This document shows, piece after piece, positions 8,871-20,809 of a stretch of DNA of 53,659 bases. Within the stretch, counting starts at the first letter, position 1. The number at the start of each line of letters is the position of its first letter. Source of the stretch: an uncultured Bacteroidales bacterium. GTDB lineage: Bacteria > Bacteroidota > Bacteroidia > Bacteroidales > UBA932. Position numbers and translations under genes: made by a program. The notes below the pieces were generated by a model. That model ran no database searches and was not told the origin of the DNA. It saw only the letters and a list, made by a program, of their open reading frames with translations. The stretch covers positions 1 through 53,659 of the forward strand of contig CALVDH010000020.1 of assembly GCA_944326235.1 (NCBI GenBank), in the 5' to 3' direction.

Positions 8871-9638
8871 ATGGCCCGGGACAGACGACAGTATTTCGAC
8901 CAGCTGGCCGCTACGAGCCGGAAGTACTACATCCCCTATCTGTCACAATATATGAAGATAGGTGAGGGGGTCAATGTCCTGGAGATCGGCTGCGGAGAGG
9001 GAGGCAATCTGCTGCCTTTCGCCGAGGCCGGCTGTTCCGTGCTCGGAGTAGATCTGTCCGGGGATAAAATAAGGGCTGCAGAGCAGTTTTTCGCCGGGGC
9101 AGGGGCGCAGGGACACTTCTTAGCTTCGGATATTTTCGCCGTCAAGGAATTAGAGGGGCAGTTTGACCTGATTCTCTGCCACGACGTCATCGAGCATATC
9201 GGGGACAAGGAGGAGTTCATGCGCCGCGTGAGGGTGTATCTGAAACCCGGCACCGGCCTTGCTTTCATCGCCTTCCCCGCATGGCAGATGCCCTTCGGCG
9301 GCCACCAGCAGATGTGCACCAACCGCCGGCTGGCCCGCCTTCCGTATTTTCACCTGCTGCCCGCCGGGCTGTACCGCAGGATCCTGGAGCGGGGCGGGGA
9401 GAGTCCCGCGGCTGTCGCCGAGTTCCTGGAAATCAAGCGGACGGCTACTCCGATAGAACTCTTCGAGCGTCTGCTGCGCCGCTCCGGCCTGCAGAAGATC
9501 GACCGCCGCCTGTGGCTGATTAACCCGCACTATGAGGCCAAGTTCGGCCTCCGGCCCCGCCGCCTCCCCCGTCTGATGGGCGGCATCCCGTGGCTGCGCA
9601 ATTTCTACACCACTTCCTGTTTCTATCTGTTGAAGTAA
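8871..9638 (+). CDS. Class I SAM-dependent methyltransferase, 255 aa
   Basis: Seen: motif I VLEIGCGEGGNLLPFAEAG for S-adenosylmethionine binding at about residue 35, an acidic end of beta-2 (VDLS), and motif IV FDLILCHDVIEHI at about 100. This pattern is the ubiquinone/UbiE-like type-11 methyltransferase fold. The C-terminal 100 residues are basic and carry no motif I recognise. The substrate is unknown. The gene follows the nitroreductase by 12 bp and converges on the broken regulator gene 2 bp beyond its stop. Confidence 0.85.
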   Translation: MARDRRQYFDQLAATSRKYYIPYLSQYMKIGEGVNVLEIGCGEGGNLLPFAEAGCSVLGVDLSGDKIRAAEQFFAGAGAQGHFLASDIFAVKELEGQFDLILCHDVIEHIGDKEEFMRRVRVYLKPGTGLAFIAFPAWQMPFGGHQQMCTNRRLARLPYFHLLPAGLYRRILERGGESPAAVAEFLEIKRTATPIELFERLLRRSGLQKIDRRLWLINPHYEAKFGLRPRRLPRLMGGIPWLRNFYTTSCFYLLK

Positions 9639-9639
9639 T

Positions 9640-11048
9640 TCAGATAACTTTCCATTTTCCTCCGTTCCGTGGACCGATACGTTCGATACGGTTCTCGTCT
9701 TTTAATTGTTTGAGGCATTTCTTTATGGTCGTTCCCGAAAGGCCTATCTGTTCGATGAGTATGGGGATAGTTATGTCTGGGTTTTCAGATATAAGTTTCA
9801 GTATCAGTCCGGCTATGTCGCGCTTTCTGTCCGTTTTATTTTTTAGGTCACTTTTTAGGTCACTTTTTAGGTCACTTTTTAGGTCACTTTTTAGGTCACT
9901 GAATGTGGATTCTAAGTCAAATCCCTCTCTACAAGGTATTTCCAATAAGAAGTACGAACGGTCATCATCTGTCTCAATACGGGCTGGCTGCGAACCATTT
10001 CTGCGCAGTTCATCTTGAATAGTCGGTATGCCCGTTGCACGTCCTTCCGATAGGTCAAGTTCCTTTAAGAAATCTCCCAGACGGCGGTTACGGTATCGGC
10101 GTGCTTTGAGTTTCCGGGCTTTCTGTATGGTCTCCATGCTGATAGACCTGTCCGGTCCGGCATAGCTCAGAATGGTGATACCCTCCGGCTCTACTCTTAT
10201 CTCTACGGGCTCTCTTTCCTGATAGTCTCTGTGATACAATGCGTTTACGACACCTTCCTCGAGGGCTTGGTATGGATAGTTGAAGAACCTGATTGATTCT
10301 GCCTTATCCTTAGGTTTGATTATGCGTTCTTTAATGACGTTGGTTCTTAAATAATCCAATGTTGCGCGTATCATATATGGGACTGGTCCTGAAATTTTAG
10401 GGACTTCGATCATATTGTTCGGATCCTGTTCCAGACCTTTTGGGAAGATGACTATATCTACTTGAGTATAAGGGAAGAATTTGCCGGGGTTCTCACAGAA
10501 CATCATTGCGGTTACATTCTTAAGCATACGCCGTTCACTGGGACCTGTGTAAAGGTCCATTTGATCCAGGACATCGCTCAGCGGTATATTGTTGAAGTCT
10601 TTTACAAGCTTGCTTTCTATTTTTTTAAGATGCTCGAAGACCAAAAGGGGAGATATGTCATTTATGCTTATGTCGGGATTTCCGCGGTCGTCAAACGGTG
10701 TCCTGTTTGCCATTTCCCTCAGTTCGTCCAGAATTTCTCCTTTTGCTTCTATGTTGCTGGTGCCTGAGCGTATGTACCATGCGGTCTTAGGGTTGTTTTT
10801 ACTTGTGACACTGACTCTTACATCGTATGGTCTGTTGCCGGTATTCCTTTGACGGGACGTCTGGCTATACCATTCTGTTCTTCGACACCTACGATTATAT
10901 AGCCTCCGCCTATATTGTCAAAGTCATTGGCGAAAGCGCAGATGCTGTGGTAGATGCTGTCCGGATTCCATCCTTTTTTGAATTCGATCCTGTTGCTCTC
11001 TATTTTCTGCTTTCTCAGGAGGTCTTCTATGTTGATGGGTAATGCCAT
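9640..11048 (-). pseudogene. Broken AlbA_2/Schlafen-type ATP-binding regulator
   Basis: Two open pieces belong to one gene. The first (11048-10818) encodes the AlbA_2 start (ESNRIEFKKGW, GGGYIIVGVEE). The second continues, in another frame, with NRPYDVRVSV...AWYIRSGTSNIEAKGEILDELREM and reads on to 9640 with HATPase-like and winged-helix segments. Between GIPA and NRPYD a stretch of roughly 40-50 residues usual in this family is missing and the frame changes, so an internal out-of-frame deletion near 10830 broke the gene. A downstream ATG (10713) could still yield the C-terminal 357 residues. The C-terminus carries five SDLK repeats. Intact relatives are thought to be DNA-binding regulators. 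Confidence 0.75.
9841..9900. repeat. Five 12-bp tandem repeats encoding SDLK
   Basis: The unit AGGTCACTTTTT begins at 9845, 9857, 9869, 9881 and 9893. On the minus strand it encodes Ser-Asp-Leu-Lys five times in the broken regulator. Being a multiple of 3, unit gain or loss would not shift the frame. Confidence 0.9.
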
Positions 11049-11186
11049 TGTCTTTCGTGAGTTTATTGTTTGTACAAAGGTAATGAAAAATTGTTTGTCG
11101 GGATAGCGGGGGAGTGACTATCTGTGTCCCGCTGTATTGAAGTGGAATAAGTGTGTTTTTTCTTAGGTTTTAAAGTGGATTAAATG

Positions 11187-11194
11187 TAATTTTG
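11187..11194 (+). promoter_or_regulatory. -7 box for the lipoprotein gene
   Basis: TAATTTTG matches TAnnTTTG, 23 bases before the ATG at 11218. No good -33 element is visible. Confidence 0.45.
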
Positions 11195-11217
11195 CCCTTT
11201 AACAAAATCAGGAATAT

Positions 11218-12776
11218 ATGAACAAGTTGCTTTTTCCTTTGGGGGCGGCTCTTTGCGCCCTGTTTGTAGTTACTGTGAGCAGATGTACTTCTGAGGTTGA
11301 ACCGGATTCTTACGCGGTGCTGGCGCCGGCGGCTTTTGCCGAGGAGGCGGAGGCATGGGAGGGCGTGGTGTCTTCCCTGCAGCAGCGTTATGATGCCGTG
11401 GTGCTGCGCTTTGAGGAGAGTCCGATGGAGTTGGAGGCCCGGCTGAAAGAGGTGGCTCCCAGGTATGTGGCGGTGGTGGACGTGCCGGAGAATATCGGAC
11501 GGGACTATGTCATTGCCCTCAATCAGATGAGCCGCAGGATGGATGAGGATCCATATGCGGATTTCCTCTGGGGCATAATCACCGGCTATGACGCTGCAGG
11601 GGCGCAGAGGATGGTGGATGATGCGCAGGAGCCGATGGTCCTCCGCACCGGAGTGGCTACTATCAAGGAACTGGAGGCCGCCAAGTGGTTCGATGCCTAT
11701 GCTTTCGTGGATGACCATCAGGTCGGGATGCGCGGAGAGAAGAAGGCTGGTGAGAGTTCGCTGACCTACAGTGAGATAGAGTACAGGACCGATATGACCG
11801 GGGCCAATGAGCGGATACGCAGGTTCGTGGAGAAGCGCTTCGGGAAGGATGTGCCGGATGTGCTGCGGCAGTTCCTGGAGTACTACGAGGGCTATGAGCC
11901 GGACCTGGTGGTGACGGCCTCGCATGCTACTGAGAACAATCTGGAGATGCCCGGCTCCGTGGGCAACCTCCGCTGCCGCGACGGCCGTCTGTATACGGAC
12001 TATCCGGGGGAGCAGCGCTTTGTGGAGGACCGCGACAGCCGGATGGTGTATCTTCCCATAGGCAACTGTCTTATAGGCAATATGAACAATACCCGCAACA
12101 GTATGGCTGCGGCCTGGATGAACAGCCAGAAGGCTGCGACCTTCGTGGGCTACGTGGTGACTACCTGGTACGGCCGCAACGGCTGGGGAGGTCTGAAATA
12201 TCTGATTACCAATCCCGGACGCTATTCCGTCCCCGAGGCGTTCTACATGAACCAGCAGGATATGATGGCGCAGATGCAGGAGTGGAGTGACTCACTGACG
12301 GTGCTGCCCTTCGACTACGACACCAATTATTTCAAGACTCTGACCCCAGTGCTGGAGCGTCTGGCAGGGGACCGCGGACTCACAGAGGACGAGGCGTTTT
12401 TCTGGCTCGGCTTCTGGCATGACCGCGATGTGCTGGCCTACTACGGTGACCCTAAGTGGAATGTGCGGATGCAGGAGGTAGAGGGCGAGAGCGATTTTAC
12501 CGTGACCTCGGAGTTTAAGCGTCTGAGCCGGGATGAGGCTGCCGCCACCGGAGCCTCCCGCCGCTGCGTGATTACCGTGGAGACCTCCCCTGATTTCAGC
12601 CTCCGCCGGATGCAGGGCGACGGCTTCAAGGAGGAGCATGTCCTCGACCTGCCGTTCAGCTATTTCTTCCCCCAGCGTCTGAGCAACCCCGTCCTGCCCG
12701 AAGGCGAGACCCGCCATATTGTCCTGGACGAGAACTTCCTGCTGCTCTACGACCCTGCCTTCGAGCCCGGACAGAC

Positions 12777-12804
<28 letters not shown>
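11218..12804 (+). CDS. Lipoprotein with possible C25 (gingipain-like) peptidase core, 528 aa
   Basis: Seen: a lipoprotein signal (membrane stretch then VSRC, Cys at residue 22). In the middle, TASHATENNLEMPG carries a conserved-looking His and PIGNCLIGNM a Cys about 50 residues later; a His then Cys dyad in this order is the pattern of clan CD caspase-fold peptidases such as gingipain (C25). A C-terminal beta-rich domain follows. This is an inference from motif spacing, not a firm family match. The protein would be anchored in the outer membrane, facing either side. Its 3' end overlaps the convergent PepSY gene by 28 bp. Confidence 0.6.
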
Positions 12805-15112
<2,308 letters not shown>

Positions 15113-15130
15113 TTATAATTTAAATTAATA

Positions 15131-17551
15131 TTAATGTCTGCTTCCGAAAAATACGCGTACCTTGGCGTAGAAGGCGCGTCCGGCCTTCTGGAGGCTGAAA
15201 TTGTCGTACAGCTTTTCGTTTGTGAAGTTGCGGCATTCCAGGGATATGTTGTATCTTCCGTTCTGGAGGGAGTAGCTGATGCTCAGGTTGTGTGAGAGCT
15301 GGTCGGGCACAACGCTCTTGGAGGAGGGGTCTCCGAAATGTTCCCAGTACAGAGGGAATGCGTGCTGATAGTATCCGTCGTATGCGACGGTCAGGGTGTT
15401 GCCGTCTGCGAACAGATTATGCCAGGTGAATGTGGCGTCGAAGCTGGCGAACATATACGGCTGGTTGGGCATGCGCTGTCCGTATGTCTCGCTCTCCTGC
15501 AGGGTGTTTCCGGCTACATACCGTTCATGGTCCCGGACATTGATGTTGCTGAAGGTGCCTCCGATGCTCAGCCAGCGGGACCAGCCGTAGCGGGCGGAGA
15601 TGTTGTACCCCTGTGTCCTCACCCTTCCGTGATTCTCGTAGAAGCCGTAGCTCATGCCGCTGACTGTGCTCAGGCCGCGCTGGATGTAATCCTTGGTGTC
15701 GCGGAATATCAGGGTGCCCTCCGCATTGACGTAGTGCTCGCCGAAGTGGCGGCTGTAGCCCAGGTTGAGGTTCACATTATTGCTGTTCTCGGGTTTCAGG
15801 TCAGTCTTGCCGGCTTCCAGGTCCTCGTCGCCGAACAGCTCGTCGGTGGTGGGAAGGCGGTAGGCCTTCTCGTATGAGAGCTTGACCTGCAGGCCCTTGA
15901 TGATGAACCATGTACCGGCCGCTCCGTAGCCGAATACATTGGTGGTGCGGCTCATCTCCACGTAGTTGCCCACTCCGTCGCTGCTCTGGGAGACGGGACC
16001 ACGGTTGTACTGGTTGTAGTATTTGCCGAATGCGGTGACGCTCCATTTCCTGGACGGCATCAGCCTGTACGACAGGCCGGTTATATTCTTCCTGGTCACT
16101 TTGGGAATGCTGAAGTCCGACAGCTGCTGGCTGCCGTCCACCTTGGATCGGGTGGTGCGGCGGAATGTGCTGGAGACGTGATTCAATGTGAAGGTGTGGG
16201 CTTTTTTCAGCCGGTATTCGGCAGTGAAGGTGGCGTTGAAGTTGGTGTTCAGGGAGCGGTTGTCCTGGTAGGACTGTTCGCCCCGGCTTCCGGTGTATTT
16301 GCGGTCTCCCAGCCAGTTGTACTTGAAGGAGGAGGTGTCGATGTTCATGGTGGTGTTGTGGTTGTAGTTGGCGTTCAGCATGACATCAAGCCCCTCTGTG
16401 AGCAGGTTCCGTTTGCTGTACTCCAGGGAGGGAACGAGGGAGTGCCCCTTGCGGTGTTTCTGGCCGAATACGATGTATTGGTAGACTCCGGTCTGTATCT
16501 CCTTGTAGAAGTGCGAGTAGTTGAATCCGAGCATCAGCCGGTCCGCCCAGGACTTCCCGGTCACTCCGAATTTTCCGATTACGGCCTCGTTGTGGAACCG
16601 GTCGTTGAAGCGGCGGACGTGGTAGATCTTGCTGCGGTCGGTGTTCTCCGATATGCCGTCGTCTCCGAACTCAGTGATGTAGTTGTCTATCCAGTAGTTG
16701 TTGTCCGAGTAGTTCTGAAAGGCGTTTATCTCGTAGGCGAGTCCGTTCCGGAGGGTGTGGCTGAAATTGACGTACGACTTGTGTGTGTTGAACGAGCCGT
16801 AGCTGTAGGATGCGTCCAGACTCCAGCCGTGCCGCCGTTTTTTGGTCACGATGTTGATTACGCCTCCTAAGGCATCGGAGCCGAACCCTACAGGCACTAC
16901 TCCCTTGTAGACTTCTATGCGCTCTGCGAAGTTCACTGGCAGGTTGTTGATGTCCAGTGCTGTTCCGGCTCCCTCCTGCGGCACTCCGTCGATGAACACC
17001 TTGACGTGCTTCCCGGAGAAGCCGTCCAGGGTCAGCTGTGCGTCCGAGCCCACGCCTCCGGATTCCCGGAGCTTCAGGCCCGGAAGCTGGGACAGCGCTT
17101 CGCCGAGGCTCTTGCTGCTGTTGTGCATCTCCTTGACACTCAGGTCTACGGCGTTGAATGCCGACTGCCGGACGTGGCTCTTCCTTTCGGACATGACCAC
17201 TACTTCGTCCAGCTGGTTCCTGGCCGGTTTCAGGGCTATGGTCCTGAGGGTGGTGTCCCGCCCGCTCAGGGTTATTGCCGTTTCGTATGTCCCGTATCCT
17301 ATTGCGGCTACTGCGAGAGTATATGTCCCCTGAGGCGCTTCCAGCCGGAAAGTACCCTTCTCGTCCGTGATGCACCCGTATGTTGTCTCTTTAAGATAGA
17401 TGTCGGCAAAATCTATTGCGCTCCGGTCTTCGGCGGAGATGATTTTCCCGGATATGCCGGTCATTTCCTGCGCCGAGGCTGAGATGTGCTGCATGAGTAT
17501 GCAGGTCCCTATGAGAGCGCAGCGTCTTATGGTAAGATAGATGTTTCTCAT
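15131..17551 (-). CDS. TonB-dependent outer-membrane receptor, 806 aa
   Basis: Energy-coupled importer, probably for a siderophore, haem or a cobalamin-like ligand. Seen: signal peptide from the ATG whose complement is 17549-17551, a CarboxypepD_reg-like domain (ISGKIISAEDRSAIDFADI), a plug domain (SLGEALSQLPGLKL, GVVPVGFGSDALGGVINIV) and a long beta-barrel ending in an aromatic residue-rich strand (AKVRVFFGSRH). There is no SusD-like partner, and the DUF4374 and PepSY genes downstream point to metal uptake rather than glycans. The ATG 12 codons downstream of the longest reading frame is chosen because the signal peptide starts there and a promoter box lies just before it. Confidence 0.88.
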   Translation of the reverse strand: MRNIYLTIRRCALIGTCILMQHISASAQEMTGISGKIISAEDRSAIDFADIYLKETTYGCITDEKGTFRLEAPQGTYTLAVAAIGYGTYETAITLSGRDTTLRTIALKPARNQLDEVVVMSERKSHVRQSAFNAVDLSVKEMHNSSKSLGEALSQLPGLKLRESGGVGSDAQLTLDGFSGKHVKVFIDGVPQEGAGTALDINNLPVNFAERIEVYKGVVPVGFGSDALGGVINIVTKKRRHGWSLDASYSYGSFNTHKSYVNFSHTLRNGLAYEINAFQNYSDNNYWIDNYITEFGDDGISENTDRSKIYHVRRFNDRFHNEAVIGKFGVTGKSWADRLMLGFNYSHFYKEIQTGVYQYIVFGQKHRKGHSLVPSLEYSKRNLLTEGLDVMLNANYNHNTTMNIDTSSFKYNWLGDRKYTGSRGEQSYQDNRSLNTNFNATFTAEYRLKKAHTFTLNHVSSTFRRTTRSKVDGSQQLSDFSIPKVTRKNITGLSYRLMPSRKWSVTAFGKYYNQYNRGPVSQSSDGVGNYVEMSRTTNVFGYGAAGTWFIIKGLQVKLSYEKAYRLPTTDELFGDEDLEAGKTDLKPENSNNVNLNLGYSRHFGEHYVNAEGTLIFRDTKDYIQRGLSTVSGMSYGFYENHGRVRTQGYNISARYGWSRWLSIGGTFSNINVRDHERYVAGNTLQESETYGQRMPNQPYMFASFDATFTWHNLFADGNTLTVAYDGYYQHAFPLYWEHFGDPSSKSVVPDQLSHNLSISYSLQNGRYNISLECRNFTNEKLYDNFSLQKAGRAFYAKVRVFFGSRH

Positions 17552-17558
17552 TGCGCTG

Positions 17559-17589
17559 CAAAAGTAGGGCAATGCCTTTTGCCGCACAA
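17559..17589 (-). promoter_or_regulatory. Promoter of the TonB receptor operon
   Basis: On the minus strand TTG (17589-17587), 20 bases, then TACTTTTG (17566-17559). Only 7 bases separate the box from the ATG, so the transcript would have almost no leader. Confidence 0.55.
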
Positions 17590-17673
17590 TCGCTAAAAAT
17601 AGAGATTTTTTTGCCGGATTTTCTGCTGTTTATCCCTATTTGTTGGTAAAATGCGGTGATAGGCAAAAAATAT

Positions 17674-17681
17674 TACATTTG
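17674..17681 (+). promoter_or_regulatory. -7 box abutting the BASS transporter start
   Basis: TACATTTG stands 4 bases before the ATG at 17686. A -33 TTTG is not at the usual distance (nearest TTTG ends at 17642, 31 bases away). If used, the message would be leaderless. Confidence 0.5.
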
Positions 17682-17685
17682 CGCC

Positions 17686-18555
17686 ATGAATACTGTGTGG
17701 ATAGTAATGCCGATTCTTATCGTGCTGATGTTCCTGCTCGGGACAGACCTGAAAGTCAAGTCGTTCGTGGATGTGGCCCGTAATCCCAAGGCCGTGGTGG
17801 CCGGGATGGTAGGGCAGATAATCGTGCTTCCGCTGCTGGCCTTCGGCGTGGGCTGGGCCCTGGGGCTGAGTCCGGTCTATTTCATGGGGCTGGTGCTCAT
17901 AGCCTGCTGTCCCGGCGGCAGTTCCTCCAATGTATTCTCCATGCTGGCCAGGGGGGATGTCGCCCTGTCCGTGACGCTGACCGCTATGAGCAGCGTGATA
18001 ACCCTGTTCACCCTGCCTCTGATAATGGATCTGGCCTCTGTCTTCGTCTCACAGCAGTCCGGGGTGGAGGTCCATCTGCCCGTGGGTAAGCTGCTGCTGC
18101 AGAATCTGGTGCTGCTCTTCGTGCCCATACTTGCCGGGGCGGTATTCCGTCATTTCAGTCCTGTTGCGGCCGAGAAGGTGCATAAGGTGCTGAGCAAGGC
18201 GGCGTTTCCGGCCCTGATGTTCCTAGCGCTGGTATTTTTCCTGCAGTATACAAAGGAGATAGTGGACAATTTCACAGTGCTGGGGCTTGCGACAGCCGCC
18301 CTGATTCTCCTGGCCATGATGTGCAGCTCCCTCCTGTCCCGCCTCTGGAAGTTCACGCCCGCAGTCCGCCGCACCATCGTCATAGAGGTCGGGATGCAGA
18401 ATGCCGCCCAGGCGATAGCCATAGCATTTTCCCCCTTCATCTTCAACAGCGGCGAGATGGCCATACCCGCCATCATCTATGCCCTGCTGATGAATGTCGT
18501 GCTGCTGATATACGTCGCGGTGGTCCGCCGGCGTCAGTATGCCGTTTCTGTATGA
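17686..18555 (+). CDS. Bile acid:sodium symporter (BASS) family transporter, 289 aa
   Basis: Polytopic membrane carrier for organic anions with sodium. Seen: about nine hydrophobic helices, and the family core motif CCPGGSSSNVFS in the first half with a matching crossover region EVGMQNAAQAIAIA in the second; these two form the substrate and sodium site in BASS proteins. The ATG at 17686 is preferred over a GTG at 17656, since the latter would add polar residues and lies before the -7 box. Despite the family name, the substrate need not be a bile acid; pantoate and other acids are known for relatives. Confidence 0.88.
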   Translation: MNTVWIVMPILIVLMFLLGTDLKVKSFVDVARNPKAVVAGMVGQIIVLPLLAFGVGWALGLSPVYFMGLVLIACCPGGSSSNVFSMLARGDVALSVTLTAMSSVITLFTLPLIMDLASVFVSQQSGVEVHLPVGKLLLQNLVLLFVPILAGAVFRHFSPVAAEKVHKVLSKAAFPALMFLALVFFLQYTKEIVDNFTVLGLATAALILLAMMCSSLLSRLWKFTPAVRRTIVIEVGMQNAAQAIAIAFSPFIFNSGEMAIPAIIYALLMNVVLLIYVAVVRRRQYAVSV

Positions 18556-19022
18556 CAGTAGAAGAGACATTGCGGATTGCGCTGGAGGCGCACGAGGGAC
18601 AGAAGGACCTGGACGGGAGGCCGGCTGTCCTGCATCCGGTCGCCGTGGGGCTTATGGGCTGTAATGATGCTGAGACCAAGACGGGTTTTCTGCATGATGT
18701 GGTGGAGGATTCGGAGCTGACTCTGGATGAACTGCGCGGCAGAGGGGTCGATGAGGATGTGCTTGCCGCACTTCAGCTGCTTACGCACGCTAAGACTGAG
18801 GACTACTTCGATTATGTGCGGAGAATTGCTGCGTCTGGCAACATCACGGCCATTCACGTCAAGATGAACGACCTCAGGCACAATCTCGAAAGGGGGTTGC
18901 GGACCTATGCGCAGGCTGTGGAGGACGGTGACACTGAAAAGGCGGAGCGTCTGGCCCGCATCAACGACAAGCACCGCAAGGCTCTGTGCCTGTTGGAGGC
19001 TGCCCGTACAGCACTTCCGTAA
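18552..19022 (+). CDS. HD-domain hydrolase, (p)ppGpp-hydrolase-like, 156 aa
   Basis: Small stand-alone HD protein of the MESH1/SpoT-hydrolase type. Seen: AHEGQKDLDGRPAVLHPVAV (metal-binding His), the HD pair in FLHDVVEDSELT, and VKMNDLRHNLERG near the end of the core, which carries the later metal-binding Asp. The start overlaps the transporter stop (ATGA), implying translational coupling. No synthetase domain is present, so any role would be hydrolysis of ppGpp or another nucleotide. Confidence 0.75.
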   Translation: MTVEETLRIALEAHEGQKDLDGRPAVLHPVAVGLMGCNDAETKTGFLHDVVEDSELTLDELRGRGVDEDVLAALQLLTHAKTEDYFDYVRRIAASGNITAIHVKMNDLRHNLERGLRTYAQAVEDGDTEKAERLARINDKHRKALCLLEAARTALP

Positions 19023-19602
19023 AGCAGAAGTTATCCACATCCACAAGCCCCATATCCGTGAGCTTGAGTGAGGGAATGACGGGAAGAGCCATGAATGACA
19101 AGGTTATGAAGGGGGCATGAAACCGGCATCCTAATCTTTTGGCCTTCCGGTCAAGTTCTTTATCCTGATACCTGACGGACAGCTCAGTCTGTTAGCTGCG
19201 TAGATCTGTAATCGTTTGTTTTTCAGTCGAATGCATAAGACAGTTGGGCTACAGATTGCAGGCAGTTACCACTTGTCTGTTATCCTAGTTTTTTATATAC
19301 ATCGCTGTCTGACAACACTATGCACGAATCGTCGGATTAACAGACTCATTCTGGAGAAAATGCGTTGACTGCGGACTACCCATGCCACAGCACTTTCTGG
19401 GCGCATTTGAAGAAACACATGCTCTCTGCATACCGTTCAGTCTGTAATCCGCTATTCCGTATAACGCAGTGATACACAGATGTTATGCGCCGTCTTCGCT
19501 TTACAGACACTGAGGTGTGCCAAAAAGTTGGACACCAAAACTGCAGGCGGTGGTGCGAACAGCCCGCTTCGGCGGCAAGTTTCCCAGGTCCTGTTCCCAT
19601 TC
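19023..19602. other. Intergenic stretch without a convincing gene
   Basis: About 580 bp between the HD hydrolase and the EamA promoter. Short frames exist on both strands but none has a family signature, a start site or gene-like composition. I see no strong hairpin or repeat. It may hold decayed sequence. Confidence 0.6.
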
Positions 19603-19633
19603 TTTTGGCTTCTGCATATTTTGCGTATCTTTA
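19603..19633 (+). promoter_or_regulatory. Promoter of the EamA exporter
   Basis: TTTTG (19603-19607), 18 bases, TATCTTTA (19626-19633; last base A instead of G). Six bases separate it from the ATG at 19640. The string TTTTGCGTATCTTT is shared with the aroB promoter. Confidence 0.5.
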
Positions 19634-19639
19634 CGTCCG

Positions 19640-20590
19640 ATGAAGAATGCTTTTGTACAATTGCATGCGGCGGTGCTGCTGGCATCGTGCTCCGGTATCC
19701 TCGGCAATCTGATATCGCTGGATGCCGTGATGGTGACGTGGTACAGGATGCTGCTGGCGGGGCTTGTACTCATGGTGGTCCTGGTGGTGAGGGAGAGGCG
19801 GCCAGCATTTGGACGGACTGACCTGAAGGTGCTTGCGGTGGGTGCTCTGCTGGCCCTGCACTGGATATTGTTCTATGCCAGTATCAAGTATTCCAATGTC
19901 TCTGTCGGGGTGGTCTGCTTCTGTCTCTCGGGCTTCTTCACGGCGATTATCTCCCCGCTGTTCAACCGCCGCCGGATTTCCTGGACGGAGCTGCTGCTGA
20001 GCGCCATCACATTGGCCGGTATCCTGCTGATTTTCCGCTTTGACACCTCTTTTAGGCTCGGGATAATGCTGGGAACCATTTCGTCCCTGCTTTTTGCCAT
20101 GTATGCCACGCTCAACGGGCGGGTGAACTCTTCCTCCCCTTCCGACTCCAGCCCGACCTTACGTTCCGCTACGACTCCCTCTGATACCCCCGGCATTCAG
20201 CCCGCACGTTCCGGTACAGTCCCTGATGCACTCAGAATCACCGCCCTGCAGATGACCGGAGGCTGTGCCGCCCTGACTGTCCTGCTGCCCTTCTACCACC
20301 TTGCGGTGCCCTCTGCCATTTTCCTCCCCACTGCCGCTGATACCGTGTACCTGTTGCTGCTCGCCCTCGGCAGTACCGTCTGCATGTGTCTCCTCCTGAA
20401 CCGTGCCCAGCGCACCATCACCCCCTTTACCGTCAGCCTCACCTTCAATCTCGAGCCTGTCTACAGCATCCTCCTCGCCATCCTCATCTTCCATGAGCAC
20501 CGCGTCCTCGGTCCTGCCTTCTGGGCCGGCCTTGCGCTCATCGTCCTCTCGCTGGCGCTCCAGATGCTGTATGTTGTGCGCAGAAAATAG
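19640..20590 (+). CDS. EamA-family (DMT) membrane transporter, 316 aa
   Basis: Drug/metabolite exporter with ten predicted membrane helices in two EamA halves. Seen: the first half starts HAAVLLASCSGILGN with VTWYRMLLAG, and the second half carries FNLEPVYSILLAILIFHE, the usual ending of the family. Between the halves lies an unusual polar Ser/Pro/Thr-rich loop of about 40 residues (near 150-195). The ATG at 19640 starts the first helix correctly; the frame is open further upstream but that part is polar and lies before the promoter. Substrate unknown, metabolite export likely. Confidence 0.85.
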   Translation: MKNAFVQLHAAVLLASCSGILGNLISLDAVMVTWYRMLLAGLVLMVVLVVRERRPAFGRTDLKVLAVGALLALHWILFYASIKYSNVSVGVVCFCLSGFFTAIISPLFNRRRISWTELLLSAITLAGILLIFRFDTSFRLGIMLGTISSLLFAMYATLNGRVNSSSPSDSSPTLRSATTPSDTPGIQPARSGTVPDALRITALQMTGGCAALTVLLPFYHLAVPSAIFLPTAADTVYLLLLALGSTVCMCLLLNRAQRTITPFTVSLTFNLEPVYSILLAILIFHEHRVLGPAFWAGLALIVLSLALQMLYVVRRK

Positions 20591-20652
20591 ATAAAACTTA
20601 AGTTGTCTGCTTTTACAAGGTCTTATTTTGCAGTGAGTTATACTGCTTTGCG

Positions 20653-20717
20653 AGATTCGGCGCACGCTGTCCGCCGAATTCATAGGCTTAATTTGGCGGT
20701 CATCAACCGCCGAATCT
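20653..20717. repeat. Four evenly spaced inverted copies of CCGCCGAAT
   Basis: AGATTCGGCG (20653-20662), CCGCCGAATT (20671-20680), AATTTGGCGG (20690-20699) and CGCCGAATCT (20708-20717) alternate in orientation with 8-9 bases between them. The outer pair is a perfect 10-bp inverted repeat and the inner pair has one mismatch. It lies at the left edge of the AT-rich island, before the methylase promoter. Confidence 0.75.
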
Positions 20718-20758
20718 TCGTAAGTGAAGCAGATATTTTACAGACTTGCGGTAGATTC

Positions 20759-20790
20759 TTTTGTTTTCTTGAGAGCATGCAATATCTTTG
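20759..20790 (+). promoter_or_regulatory. Promoter of the Dam-like methylase
   Basis: TTTTG (20759-20763), 19-base spacer, TATCTTTG (20783-20790): a full match to the Bacteroidetes promoter form. The ATG follows at 20810. Confidence 0.7.
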
Positions 20791-20809
20791 TTGGAAAATT
20801 GAGACAAAG

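Noticed and set aside
19376..19773. Short minus-strand frames between the HD hydrolase and the EamA exporter
   Set aside because: No family signature, no start site, and they overlap the exporter promoter.
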